Positions 55,321-63,980 of a stretch of DNA of 64,000 nucleotides are shown one piece after another (the stretch's first letter is position 1; each line of letters opens with the position of its first letter). The DNA comes from Glaesserella australis (lineage in GTDB: Bacteria > Pseudomonadota > Gammaproteobacteria > Enterobacterales > Pasteurellaceae). The notes beneath the pieces were generated by a model. That model saw nothing but the letters and a program-made list of their open reading frames with translations, was not told the origin of the DNA and ran no database searches. Position numbers and translations under genes: made by a program. The stretch covers positions 1 to 64,000 of the forward strand of contig NZ_PTPX01000020.1 in the NCBI RefSeq assembly GCF_003260095.1, written 5' to 3'.

Positions 55321-55866
55321 TTAGAATGGAAGTAATCTTACTTGGTATTTACCATTTTGTTCATCTATTACATATTTAATAGCGGTTGGAAATGGAAATT
55401 TATCGGGAATAGAGTGCATCTCTACTTGAGCTTGACAAAATCTCATATTCTTTTCTTGCTGATAGCCAATTTCAGAAATATAAGTCAAACCTAATATATC
55501 AAATTTTCCTGCATAGATTTCCGCATTCATTTTAGTAACCATTTCAACTGTCTGTTTACTATCACACTTAGGAAGTCCAAAAAAATCTTTACCCCATTGA
55601 GACCACGCCATATAACCCAAAAACGTAAGCCAAATAAGTAATTTACCAAATGCAGTCCAATTAAAAGTTGAAACCTGAACACTCTCCTCCTTCGTTTCAC
55701 CTTCAGGCTGAGGAACAGTATCAACAACAATAGATTGCTCAATTTCTGTAGGCTTAACAGCTTCTTCTGTAGCATTATTTTGTTGTTTTCTTTGTTCATT
55801 TTCTTCAATCATCTTAGACACATTTTCTTGATGATTTTGAATTTTCTTAAAAATAGACGAGAACAT
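55321..55866 (-). CDS. Single-pass membrane protein, possible phage cargo
   Basis: 181 residues from ATG 55866 (MFSSIFKKIQNH). A charged cytoplasmic N-terminus (about 1-70) is followed by one membrane helix (FGKLLIWLTFLGYMAWSQW, near 72-90) and a C-terminal periplasmic domain with two Cys (PKCDSK, RFCQAQ). The start follows GGAG. It is the last early-operon gene after gemA and is bounded by terminators on both sides. Superinfection exclusion is a guess from its topology. Confidence 0.7.
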   Translation of the reverse strand: MFSSIFKKIQNHQENVSKMIEENEQRKQQNNATEEAVKPTEIEQSIVVDTVPQPEGETKEESVQVSTFNWTAFGKLLIWLTFLGYMAWSQWGKDFFGLPKCDSKQTVEMVTKMNAEIYAGKFDILGLTYISEIGYQQEKNMRFCQAQVEMHSIPDKFPFPTAIKYVIDEQNGKYQVRLLPF

Positions 55867-55908
55867 TGTAAATACTCCTATCTTAAAAACTATCTGGAAG
55901 ACTACCAC

Positions 55909-55933
55909 AAAAAAGCCCCGAATGATCGGGGCT
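55909..55933 (-). terminator. Terminator after gemA
   Basis: The stem AGCCCCGA/TCGGGGCT with a 4-nt loop is followed by TTTTTT leftward, 21 bp after the gemA stop. Confidence 0.85.
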
Positions 55934-55954
55934 ATGCAAAAAATTTTGTAAATA

Positions 55955-56377
55955 TCAGGTTCTTCGCCCATTTCGATGGGCATTAACCGCCAACATCTGC
56001 ACAATTTTAAAAATCTGGTCTGTCGTACACCATTGCAAACGCTCAATACCAAACGACCGCTTGCAGATAGCGTGGACATAATGCCAAGACTTACCACTAC
56101 TAGCGATAAAGGCTTCAATCTTTCTAATATAACTTTGACGCACCTCATCTGCATTACTGGCTGTCGGGCGTTTACCATATTGTTTCGATTTCACCTTAAA
56201 CCCTTTGGCACGCATACCTTGCAACACAATCATCAACTCAGAATCCGTCATCATTGAGCAACTAGGCTTATCCACCAACTCCATTAAAAAGAGCTTATAG
56301 GCTTCATCACTCATCTTCAGCTCATTCTTCCCAATATGGATTTTCTGTATCATCTGTTTACGCGTTTGTGCGTACAT
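55955..56377 (-). CDS. gemA: GemA-like regulatory protein (Mu gp16, DUF1018)
   Basis: 140 residues from ATG 56377 (MYAQTRKQMIQKIHIGK). Family stretches are MSDEAYKLFLMELVDKPSCS and LQWCTTDQIFKIVQMLAVNA. In Mu, GemA alters host gene expression and DNA supercoiling. It overlaps the upstream gene by 20 bp. Confidence 0.85.
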   Translation of the reverse strand: MYAQTRKQMIQKIHIGKNELKMSDEAYKLFLMELVDKPSCSMMTDSELMIVLQGMRAKGFKVKSKQYGKRPTASNADEVRQSYIRKIEAFIASSGKSWHYVHAICKRSFGIERLQWCTTDQIFKIVQMLAVNAHRNGRRT

Positions 56378-56921
56378 TCTCTTTCTCCTGTTGCCACTGT
56401 TTCCAATCCGCAAAGCCGTGTAAATTCACACATTCACCTTCGCCCCTTAACCGAACCAAGCGATCAATGTACTGAATATTCGCTGTCCGATTATCGCTTT
56501 TTGCCCTTTCCTGTGCTTCTTCACCCGAAAGCACCTGATTATTTTCTTCCGTTCTAACCACCGCAAACTGAGGCTTCACGCTTTCATACACTTTTTTCAG
56601 GTAATTATGATTGCTCAACGGCTCAAATTTGCCATTCTCACGACGATTGCGTCGCACCTGCTCAACCGTATCTGCCAACGCTTTTGCCAAAACATTAGAG
56701 CAAGGGTAAAGCTCCAACAAACTTTGCAAAATCCGCAACGCACGCCCATTGCTCAAACTACTTTTTGCAGGTTTAAATAGCCCCAAATATGCCACCGCAG
56801 GACGACCACAACCAGCGGTCATTTCGGTGATCGTTTTAAGTAACTCTCGCCCCGCATCATCTTCAACTAACGCCTCCAGCGTTAAATCTGAGTGACAAAT
56901 CGGGCAACGACACAATTTCAT
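56358..56921 (-). CDS. Early protein with N-terminal zinc motif
   Basis: 187 residues. It begins MKLCRCPICHSDLTLEALVE, a CxCxxC zinc-ribbon start, then a helical region rich in charge (DTVEQVRRNRRENGKFEPL). It resembles conserved early proteins next to gemA in Pasteurellaceae Mu-like phages. No specific function is recognised. Confidence 0.7.
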   Translation of the reverse strand: MKLCRCPICHSDLTLEALVEDDAGRELLKTITEMTAGCGRPAVAYLGLFKPAKSSLSNGRALRILQSLLELYPCSNVLAKALADTVEQVRRNRRENGKFEPLSNHNYLKKVYESVKPQFAVVRTEENNQVLSGEEAQERAKSDNRTANIQYIDRLVRLRGEGECVNLHGFADWKQWQQEKENVRTNA

Positions 56922-57061
56922 TTTGTACCTCCCTAAGAAAACAGAGATAAACGCTGTCGTTTATCTCTATTCTCTCAACCACCGCCCCAAGTGCTTTTAC
57001 GATTTTATTTAGGCTCTGCCGATAAATATTGAGTGGGGCGGTGTGAGTGGTTTTTTAGTGG

Positions 57062-57382
57062 TTACATAGATTCCTCCTTGTCTTTCAAATCATCTTCGTC
57101 AAAAATAAGGGAACTCTCAGTATCAAACCGATAGCAAACACTAACCCAGTAAACTTCAAAGGATTTACTACCTTTCTCTCTTATCGCAAGGCAAACTCCT
57201 TCATCTTCTTCATAAATCTCCCAACTAGAATAATTCTCCGCTAGGATCTCTTCAGCGACAAAATCAAGCACAGTATGAATACTTTCAAAGTCTTCCCATT
57301 TTTCATCTTGGTTCTGCTCAAATATTTCTTCTTTACTTGGATCATCATCGCAATCCAGCTTAATGTATTCGTATTTATGCAT
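57062..57382 (-). CDS. Acidic hypothetical early protein
   Basis: 106 residues from ATG 57382 (MHKYEYIKLDCDDDPSKEEI), very acidic (ending DEDDLKDKEESM), with no membrane segment. Small acidic phage proteins often mimic DNA or inhibit host enzymes, but nothing specific is seen here. Confidence 0.6.
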   Translation of the reverse strand: MHKYEYIKLDCDDDPSKEEIFEQNQDEKWEDFESIHTVLDFVAEEILAENYSSWEIYEEDEGVCLAIREKGSKSFEVYWVSVCYRFDTESSLIFDEDDLKDKEESM

Positions 57383-57398
57383 ACTATTTCCCCACCAC

Positions 57399-58355
57399 TT
57401 AAACAAAACTCTCTAACTTCGTTTCCCCTGTAAACTCCAGCACTGTAGCACTTGCAATTTTGAGTAAGGCATTAAGCTGACCTTCAAGGTATTCCGTTAA
57501 AATAGCGTGCTTATGTGCTTCTCTTGTACCGTTTAACTGACGAGCAATATCGGCATATTCGGTAAAACGCATTGAACGAATTTTTAAATGTTCGTCCAAC
57601 TTAAAATTTACAATAAACGCTTCTTCGCTTTCGTAACGCATCGCCATAGATTGCACACGAAAACCATTTTGTAACGCCCCTAACGCTTTTTCCTTGCCGT
57701 CTAACGTATCCAAATGGCGACAAGTCAAAAACTCTTCATTGTCGTTTGCTAACTTACGCAAGGTCGCTTCGTGCTGAAAATGTAGATATTTAAAAAGCGG
57801 TTCACCTTTTTCCAAAAATTTAGTCAATTTAGTGTTTAAGCCCAGCTTTTCATCCGACACAACAATGCTTTTAAAACCTGCAAGTTCAAACAATTTAATC
57901 AAATGGTTCAACGCTAAACGACTATGCTTAGAGCGGTTATTTGTAAAAAGTAGCTCTTTTTCAGGGCAGTAAAACACATTGACTAATTCACTCGAAAATG
58001 GCACAACTTGCAGTAAATGAGCTTCGGCAGTTTGTCGCCACTCTTTATCAGTATTCGGTACAATCTTCGGCAGTCTTTCATCTCGAAGTGATTCTGATTT
58101 TTTCAGCTCATAAATTTTGGCTGAAAGTAACTCTTTAGTAACTTTTTTAAAGGTTGTCCGCAAAGTAAAGAACAACCCATTATCCAGTTCTAACACTTTC
58201 GTATTTGTCATCGGATTTTTGACTAATTCAACGGTGGTATAGCTGTCCGCAGGCTCAAAAGTTGCGCTTTCTAACACTTCTTTCACATTGTCCACAGGGA
58301 ACTTAATGCTGTGAATGTTGCATTGTGTCATCTGAATAAAATCACTGTTTTTCAT
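57399..58355 (-). CDS. RdgC-like recombination-associated protein
   Basis: 318 residues. The middle (SLRDERLPKIVPNTDKEW, LLFTNNRSKHSRLALNHLIK) and the C-terminus (FKLDEHLKIRSMRFTEYAD, LEGQLNALLKIA) follow the RdgC pattern. RdgC forms rings on DNA and limits RecA access. It lies in the early operon between small genes and the acidic protein, so it may protect replicating phage DNA. Confidence 0.65.
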   Translation of the reverse strand: MKNSDFIQMTQCNIHSIKFPVDNVKEVLESATFEPADSYTTVELVKNPMTNTKVLELDNGLFFTLRTTFKKVTKELLSAKIYELKKSESLRDERLPKIVPNTDKEWRQTAEAHLLQVVPFSSELVNVFYCPEKELLFTNNRSKHSRLALNHLIKLFELAGFKSIVVSDEKLGLNTKLTKFLEKGEPLFKYLHFQHEATLRKLANDNEEFLTCRHLDTLDGKEKALGALQNGFRVQSMAMRYESEEAFIVNFKLDEHLKIRSMRFTEYADIARQLNGTREAHKHAILTEYLEGQLNALLKIASATVLEFTGETKLESFV

Positions 58356-58356
58356 T

Positions 58357-58542
58357 TTAGTTTTCCTCTTGGTTAGTTGATAATCTAAGCTTCACTCTCT
58401 GGATTTGCCCAGCTACGTCCATCAAAACCACGCCAGCCAGTGCAAAATCGTCCATTTCGACTAATTCCGTCGCCCCTTGTAGCTTTTCAATCAAGTCATA
58501 CAAGCGATCTTTTATTTGCCATTTTTCGCTATCGGTCATCAT
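58357..58542 (-). CDS. Small early protein
   Basis: 61 residues from ATG 58542 (MMTDSEKWQIKDRLYDLIEK), helical, with AGGGG upstream. It is followed at once by the RdgC-like gene. Unknown function. Confidence 0.6.
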   Translation of the reverse strand: MMTDSEKWQIKDRLYDLIEKLQGATELVEMDDFALAGVVLMDVAGQIQRVKLRLSTNQEEN

Positions 58543-58549
58543 TTGCCCC

Positions 58550-58741
58550 TTAAGCTCTTTTCTCGCAGAACTCGTAACGGCTTTCACACCATTTTTGGTT
58601 AAGTGGATTAGTCGCAAACTTTAACGCCTTATCCCACGCATCACTCGCCTGTAAATACTTGCCTTCACGCTCAAGCTCCGAAGCAAGCTCGCTAAAATAC
58701 TTAAACCGCTCACGTTGGAGTGCATTTGGTTTCTTTTTCAT
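58550..58741 (-). CDS. ANR-family-like small regulator
   Basis: 63 residues from ATG 58741. The pattern RFKYFSELASELEREGKYLQ, then ASDAWDKAL and NPLNQKWCESRYEFC fits the ANR family (small proteins that antagonise AraC-type regulators). It could modulate host or phage regulators. Confidence 0.65.
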   Translation of the reverse strand: MKKKPNALQRERFKYFSELASELEREGKYLQASDAWDKALKFATNPLNQKWCESRYEFCEKRA

Positions 58742-58814
58742 TTCTTTCCCCTTATGGTTAAAACACATTATGAACGCCCCTTAAAATCGGGTTTAAAGAG
58801 CGTTTAAATGGGTT

Positions 58815-59336
58815 TTAAGCGACCTGCTCAAACGGCTTAATCACAAAATCTTCCACGCCTTGCTTAATCGTCACCCCAGCAATCCCTTTGGCGACTTCAG
58901 GCTCAAGCAGTAGGGCTTCTTTGTTGATCTCGTTTTTGGTACGAATAAAGCGGTCAAAGCCCATACGTTGCATAAACTCAAGCACCGCATCTGCACCACG
59001 AATTGCCACCGACGGCGGACGTTGTCGCCATTGCACTTCGCCTGTCACAAAGTTAGCGGTTTTACTCTTGCCGTTTTCCGTCAATTCATCACGGTGAGCT
59101 TCACAGTATTCCTGCACCGCTTGCTGTAACGGCTCAATCTCTGCCTGTAAGCGTTTCAACTCAGGGGCGTAACGCTCACTGGTTTCGCCGATAATATCGT
59201 TCATCTCCGTGGTTAAACGGGTATGTTCACGACTTAAATCGCCGATCTCTTTAATTGCACTTTGCACTTGCTCTTCCGTGGTAAAACGCAGTTTTGCTGG
59301 TTGTTTTACTCGGGTTTTTGTTGGTTGTTTTGCCAT
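58815..59336 (-). CDS. gam: Host nuclease inhibitor Gam (Mu gp10-like)
   Basis: 173 residues from ATG 59336 (MAKQPTKTRVKQPAK). A Ku-like DNA-end-binding family; long coiled helices (LTTEMNDIIGETSERYAPEL), then VTGEVQWRQRPPSVAIRG and the C-terminal KGIAGVTIKQGVEDFVIKPF. It shields linear phage DNA from exonucleases. Confidence 0.9.
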   Translation of the reverse strand: MAKQPTKTRVKQPAKLRFTTEEQVQSAIKEIGDLSREHTRLTTEMNDIIGETSERYAPELKRLQAEIEPLQQAVQEYCEAHRDELTENGKSKTANFVTGEVQWRQRPPSVAIRGADAVLEFMQRMGFDRFIRTKNEINKEALLLEPEVAKGIAGVTIKQGVEDFVIKPFEQVA

Positions 59337-59347
59337 TTTCTTAACTC

Positions 59348-59641
59348 CTAAACTTTCGCTTCCCACCACACTCTAATCCCTTCGATCATCGTGTAGTAAC
59401 CTTTCCATCTACCTAAATCTTCGCTATGCCCTTGGGCATACCAGTTTGCTTTTCTTGACTCAATTAACGCTCTTGCCACCCCCTCATTACCTGCAATATC
59501 CACTTTGATTCGTGGTTTAATCTTCGTAAAATCAATCATCAACACCGTAAACCCTAACGCATTGATATGCCCAATCGCCTTTTGCGTTTGACGTAAATAC
59601 TTCACCGCCATCTGATTTGCTCTATTAATTGTGCGTGCCAT
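59348..59641 (-). CDS. Conserved Mu-like early protein
   Basis: 97 residues (MARTINRANQMAVKYLRQTQ, ARALIESRKANWYAQGHSED). Basic and Trp-rich, possibly nucleic-acid binding. It overlaps the start region of gam by none and the HTH gene by none. Confidence 0.6.
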   Translation of the reverse strand: MARTINRANQMAVKYLRQTQKAIGHINALGFTVLMIDFTKIKPRIKVDIAGNEGVARALIESRKANWYAQGHSEDLGRWKGYYTMIEGIRVWWEAKV

Positions 59642-59642
59642 C

Positions 59643-59834
59643 TCACACCACCTTTTCTTTTCCCAACTTCACAACGATCACCCGTTGCCCTTTATTTCTT
59701 CGGTGATAGCTCGGCGTTGACCACTTTCGCACCGTTTTTGCTGTCACCCCTAACTTGATTGCTAACTCTTCGGCTGTACCGTCAGCCACATTCTCTTCGC
59801 CACGATACGCCGCATAGATCTGACGGTATCTCAT
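59643..59834 (-). CDS. Small helix-turn-helix protein
   Basis: 63 residues. The stretch GTAEELAIKLGVTAKTVRKW is a helix-turn-helix, followed by a basic tail. Probably a phage transcription regulator, placed right after gene B. Confidence 0.65.
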   Translation of the reverse strand: MRYRQIYAAYRGEENVADGTAEELAIKLGVTAKTVRKWSTPSYHRRNKGQRVIVVKLGKEKVV

Positions 59835-59841
59835 TTGCCAC

Positions 59842-60723
59842 CTAGCTAATTAACATCTTGGCGTAACGCTCAACCAACTCCGCACTAATTGCCGTGCCAC
59901 TAATCTCACTTGACCGCACCACACCACGCATCAGTTTGCTTAATCGGCGAGCATTACCCCGACACGCCTTTAACAGCGGTGCATTAAACTCATCCGTGCC
60001 TAAAGCAGACTCCGCCAATAACGCCAAATCATCATCAGGCAGGGCATTACCCAAATCACAGGCAAACGCCACTCGGCTGTAAAGCTGGGCAAGCTCATTA
60101 TTTTTACCTTTAAGATTGACGATTAAGCGGGGCATACCTGCCAACACCACGCCAATCCCCGTCAAGTCGTGGATACGGCGTACAAACTCAAGAGAGCGAG
60201 TGGAAAGCAACTCCGCTTCATCAATCATCAATAACCGCTCAGAGCCTTTTAACTTACTCACAATGCCATCAAGAACATCATTGTTATTACCCCGTGCATT
60301 TGCTCCAACTGCTTCTGCAACCTTGCGAAGTAACACTTTAGGCGAACAACTAGGATCGATTTCAAGCAAAATCGCCGAGCTGTTTTCACGGGCGTACTGC
60401 TTCATCATCTGCGTTTTACCCAAGCCAGCCGCACCAAAAATCACATTAATTTCGCCTTCAACGTGTGCAAATTGCATTACTTCCATTCCCCGTCGTGCCG
60501 CCAACGTTGGCACAAATTTAGCGTTATACTTAGCTTCCACCACTTTCGCCTTATGGCGTTCAAGTAGCTCATCTACTTTGCGGTCAAGGCTCTCTGTATC
60601 ACCTTGATATTTACCGTTTAAATACTGGCTCACCGCAGCAACGGACACCCCAAACGCATTTGCCACTTGTTTTTGCCCTAGCCCTTGGGCTTTCATAAAT
60701 TCATTAAGCTGTTGGTTTTTCAT
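59842..60723 (-). CDS. B: DNA transposition protein B (MuB-like AAA+ ATPase)
   Basis: 293 residues. An N-terminal lambda-type helix-turn-helix (GLGQKQVANAFGVSVAAVSQ) precedes an AAA+ core with Walker A GAAGLGKTQ near 97 and Walker B-like LLMIDEAELLS near 165. It selects target DNA and gives target immunity with A. It lies 3 bp after gene A. Confidence 0.92.
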   Translation of the reverse strand: MKNQQLNEFMKAQGLGQKQVANAFGVSVAAVSQYLNGKYQGDTESLDRKVDELLERHKAKVVEAKYNAKFVPTLAARRGMEVMQFAHVEGEINVIFGAAGLGKTQMMKQYARENSSAILLEIDPSCSPKVLLRKVAEAVGANARGNNNDVLDGIVSKLKGSERLLMIDEAELLSTRSLEFVRRIHDLTGIGVVLAGMPRLIVNLKGKNNELAQLYSRVAFACDLGNALPDDDLALLAESALGTDEFNAPLLKACRGNARRLSKLMRGVVRSSEISGTAISAELVERYAKMLIS

Positions 60724-60726
60724 CGT

Positions 60727-62682
60727 TTAGCCTCCTACTGCTAACTTTTTTTCGTACTCATCTCTATCTGCCTGTGTAAAAAAGATCGGCACAGGCTCTT
60801 TTTTCGGTTTTTTGGTTGCCAATAAGCTAAAATCAGGCTTATGTTCAATCGTCACCACAGGGGTTAACTCTGCGTGAATGTCTGCAAGTTGTTGCTCTTT
60901 CAAACTTGCTCGACGTTTATGTCTTGCTTTACGTTGCTGTTCAACCATCGCAACAGGGAAGGCTTCTTTGGTATTACCATTCCAAACTGCATCGCAAACA
61001 AACCTACCTTCTTTGGTTCGCACCTGAATACTTTCAGCGTTGTGAATATCAATCCCAATCACTAACTCTTCACCGTCAAAATCCAACAACTTGAGATTAA
61101 AGTAGTTATTGCTATTCCAACTAATCCACCCCCGTTGCGGTATGCGGATAAATTCTGGGCGACTCATATCCCGTAATTCAATCTCGGTCAGCATCACCAC
61201 ATCTTCATCATGTAATAACTGCTGATATTTATTCGCAGGCGTACTCCTAATTTCAGAGTGCACATGCTCGTTGTTGTACCAATCGACCGCTTGTTGCACC
61301 ACATCAAGCAACTGTTGCCAGCTGGGTAACTTTCCCTGCGCCTTTTTCTGTATCGGGGTCAGCTCAGAGCCTTTGGCATTAGCCAGTGAATTAACCCCAT
61401 ACAACACTTTGCGAACCGTTTCAGGATCTGCCCCTGAACCGTAGTAAGTCTCAAATTGACGAGCAATAAACAAACCTAAGGTTTTATTTAATCGCTCAAT
61501 AATCCCACGCCCTTGCGGATTTCCTGCGATACCTGTCTCATGACGGATACCTAAGCGGGGCAACATCCCTGTAATTTCTGCATCTAAAAATTTATTCTTC
61601 TCACCGCCACCATTATCTGAGTAATAAATAGCGGGGACACCGTGAGTAGAAATGGCGTGTCGTAATGCATCAGCCACCGCAAAGGCGTTTTCTGCGAGAG
61701 CCATAGACCAGCCAACCACCTTGCGACCTGCCCCATCAATAATCAGCGTTAATTCAGGGGTAAATGGCTTCCCATGTATCGGATGAGCCACTTTTAACTT
61801 CATCGCATGACCGTCGCCAATCCATACATCATTAGCACGCAATGCCGACCAATCTCTTTTCACATAACTCAACAACGTTTTGTAATGTGAGCCAGTCCGT
61901 CTGCCATACTCTTTTACATATAAAGGCAACTTCGCCATCGCACGTTGCACCTTACTCAAACTCGGCAATGCACCTAAAAGGGTAGGATTTTCGCTATATC
62001 GCTCAACCCATTCCGTCTCAAAAGCCCGATAAGCTTCCGATAAACAAATGCCATTTTTTTGACGATAAACACCTAAAAAAGACGTCAGCCACCAAATTTC
62101 TTCAGGTTTCACTTCCTGTCTTACCTGCGGAGCAAGGAGCTTCAAACGTTGCTCAGCATTTTCAGCCTTACAATAATCAATGACCCATTGATTGAGCGTT
62201 CTGACTGATAATGTTCTGCTTGCAGATTTTTTTGCGTTCGCAATATCAACCAGCTGGTTTAAGTGCGAAGGCAAATTCCCTTCTTTTGCAAGATTGCACA
62301 AATAAGTCACCGCTTTAATCCGACTCATAGAGCCTTCAAGCTCAAGCACATACTGGATAAGTACCATTCTTGCATCAGCAATCTCACGCTGTTTGGTGGT
62401 CAAGTTCGCCAAATCCACATCGGCTTTCACCGCAGGTAATTTTTTCGGCTTACTTTCCACCACCGCCACCGCAAAACGTGAGCGGATTTCGGTTTGGACG
62501 GCTTCGGGCATTGAGATGAGTTCGTACTCTAAGCCACCACCTTTACTTTTACGTTTTTGTGCTATCCAGTTTTCCCTTTTAGCTTTTTCTAAAACGTTTT
62601 TATGAGCACTTGGCAGACTAGATAACTTAAAACTTAATAGTTCTGCGACTGAATAGTGCGTTTTTAAACTTAATTCACTCAT
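60727..62682 (-). CDS. A: Transposase A (MuA-like, DDE)
   Basis: 651 residues. The N-terminal DNA-binding domain (THYSVAELLSFKLSSLPSA) recognises phage ends. The catalytic triad is visible: Asp in VWIGDGHA (near 293), Asp in IYYSDNGGGE (near 362) and Glu in GRGIIERLNK (near 398). The C-terminal part would bind B and host ClpX. Cut-and-join enzyme for integration and replicative transposition. Confidence 0.95.
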   Translation of the reverse strand: MSELSLKTHYSVAELLSFKLSSLPSAHKNVLEKAKRENWIAQKRKSKGGGLEYELISMPEAVQTEIRSRFAVAVVESKPKKLPAVKADVDLANLTTKQREIADARMVLIQYVLELEGSMSRIKAVTYLCNLAKEGNLPSHLNQLVDIANAKKSASRTLSVRTLNQWVIDYCKAENAEQRLKLLAPQVRQEVKPEEIWWLTSFLGVYRQKNGICLSEAYRAFETEWVERYSENPTLLGALPSLSKVQRAMAKLPLYVKEYGRRTGSHYKTLLSYVKRDWSALRANDVWIGDGHAMKLKVAHPIHGKPFTPELTLIIDGAGRKVVGWSMALAENAFAVADALRHAISTHGVPAIYYSDNGGGEKNKFLDAEITGMLPRLGIRHETGIAGNPQGRGIIERLNKTLGLFIARQFETYYGSGADPETVRKVLYGVNSLANAKGSELTPIQKKAQGKLPSWQQLLDVVQQAVDWYNNEHVHSEIRSTPANKYQQLLHDEDVVMLTEIELRDMSRPEFIRIPQRGWISWNSNNYFNLKLLDFDGEELVIGIDIHNAESIQVRTKEGRFVCDAVWNGNTKEAFPVAMVEQQRKARHKRRASLKEQQLADIHAELTPVVTIEHKPDFSLLATKKPKKEPVPIFFTQADRDEYEKKLAVGG

Positions 62683-62726
62683 AAACGTTCCTTTAATCTA
62701 TCTTTTACGTTAAAGATCATTTATGA

Positions 62727-63005
62727 TTAAAACTTATTAGTTAAAATCGGTCGTTTATTACGTTCTATGCGTTCTGCATTGCGACCTGCCCATATCACTT
62801 CAGGGGCAACACCAATCGCATTTGCGATTAGGCGTTCCATTTTGGGATAAGGCTTATCTAGTGCAGATTTAAGGGTGTTGTAACTCACGTTCCCTTCTGT
62901 TGCTAAAGAACGAAGTGTCCAACCGTTTTTGCGAAGTCCCGCCAGAATATCGGCTCGATGCCAATCACTCTGAGCGGTTTTTTTAACGTCGCTAAATACA
63001 CTCAT
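62727..63005 (-). CDS. ner: Ner-like regulator
   Basis: 92 residues from ATG 63005 (MSVFSDVKKTAQSDWHRADI), with AAGGAG 8 nt upstream. Winged/HTH Ner family (LRKNGWTLRSLATEGNVSYN). In Mu, Ner dampens early and repressor promoters. First gene of the early operon. Confidence 0.88.
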   Translation of the reverse strand: MSVFSDVKKTAQSDWHRADILAGLRKNGWTLRSLATEGNVSYNTLKSALDKPYPKMERLIANAIGVAPEVIWAGRNAERIERNKRPILTNKF

Positions 63006-63045
63006 TTGATACACTCCTTTTTATCTATCTGATGTGTGTATTTAA

Positions 63046-63181
63046 CCGTAAAACTTTAAATAAATTAACCGTAAAACATAATATTTTTTAAAATATTTTT
63101 GCTTTATTCATATTTTATTTATAAATCAATGGTTTAGCTATATGTTTTACGAGTAAAACTTAAATATCGGAAACGTAAAAG
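63046..63181. promoter_or_regulatory. Early/repressor operator region
   Basis: CCGTAAAAC occurs twice as a direct repeat (63046-63054, 63069-63077). A perfect dyad GTTTTAC-GA-GTAAAAC lies at 63144-63159, and a further CGTAAAAG sits at 63174-63181 just before the repressor ATG. These are probable operators for the repressor and Ner, covering two divergent promoters in an AT-rich spacer. I cannot place the -35/-10 elements with confidence. Confidence 0.65.
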
Positions 63182-63892
63182 ATGAGTAAACCAAACATTT
63201 ACGATGAAAAGTTTTCAGAAAGAATGAAAATGATTGCTGAAAAATGTTTTAAGAGTAATTACAGTGAATTTTCTAGAGCTGTTGGAGTTGCTCAGGCATC
63301 ATTAGCTCGTTGGGTAAAAGGTGAAGCGGATCCTTCTCGCTCAAATTTAGTGAAAATAGCTGAAGTATCGAATGTAAATCTTTTGTGGCTTGCCACAGGG
63401 CAAGGGCAGAGAGATGAAACAAGTGAAGAAACGCCTGCAAGTAACACCATACGGGAAAAGCTAAAAGATAACATTTCAATGATTATCAGCTATGAAGGCA
63501 TTAATGTATCAGCAGGCTTTGGCAGTTTTAACGAAGGCACAACCGAGCCTGATGGGGAAGAGCCTTATTCAGATGAACTCTTGGCACGTTTAGGCGTAAA
63601 AGCCCACCATTGCGCCGTATTTTGGGCAAATGGCAACTCAATGAGCCCAACCATAGAAAGTGGCGACCAAATGCTTGTAGATTTAAGTAAAAAGGAAATT
63701 CAAGGCAACAAAATCTATCTAGTACAAAATGGCGAAAGTGTGTGGGTTAAGCGTGTAAAAATAGAGTGGGATAGCGTAGAGCTAATTAGCGACAACAAAG
63801 AAGAATACCGCCCAATCAGAATATCAGCAGATGAAGCCCAGAACCTGCAAATTATCGGGCAAGTGGTTCATATCGGACACAGCCTAATTTAA
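63182..63892 (+). CDS. Prophage repressor, HTH plus S24 peptidase domain
   Basis: 236 residues. An N-terminal lambda-type HTH (YSEFSRAVGVAQASLARWVK) and a C-terminal LexA/CI-like autopeptidase, with Ser in NGNSMSPTIESGDQ (near 159) and Lys in SVWVKRVKIEW (near 196). This differs from the Mu c repressor, which has no S24 domain, and implies RecA-triggered induction. It is divergent from ner and controls the early operon. Confidence 0.9.
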   Translation: MSKPNIYDEKFSERMKMIAEKCFKSNYSEFSRAVGVAQASLARWVKGEADPSRSNLVKIAEVSNVNLLWLATGQGQRDETSEETPASNTIREKLKDNISMIISYEGINVSAGFGSFNEGTTEPDGEEPYSDELLARLGVKAHHCAVFWANGNSMSPTIESGDQMLVDLSKKEIQGNKIYLVQNGESVWVKRVKIEWDSVELISDNKEEYRPIRISADEAQNLQIIGQVVHIGHSLI

Positions 63893-63952
63893 AAATTTAA
63901 AATGGGTTTTAAAATTTCTTAAACCCATTTTAAAAACCGATCAAACTTGCCC

Positions 63953-63980
63953 AAACCTATGCAAAAAATATTGCAAAAAC
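63953..63980 (-). other. Putative transposase-binding site near the left end
   Basis: On the minus strand TTTTTGCAATATTTTTTGCA runs into TAGGTTT, so the core TTTTTTGCATAGGTTT equals the right-end word TTTTTGCATAGTTT. Its place just past the repressor stop suggests that the prophage left terminus is close beyond 64000. Confidence 0.6.

Noticed and set aside
55867-56178. N-terminal extension of the 181-residue membrane protein overlapping gemA
   Set aside because: The extension is an out-of-frame reading of gemA and crosses a terminator; ATG 55866 has its own ribosome site.
60116-60607. 163-residue rightward frame opposite gene B
   Set aside because: Antisense to a conserved ATPase; composition is that of a shadow frame.
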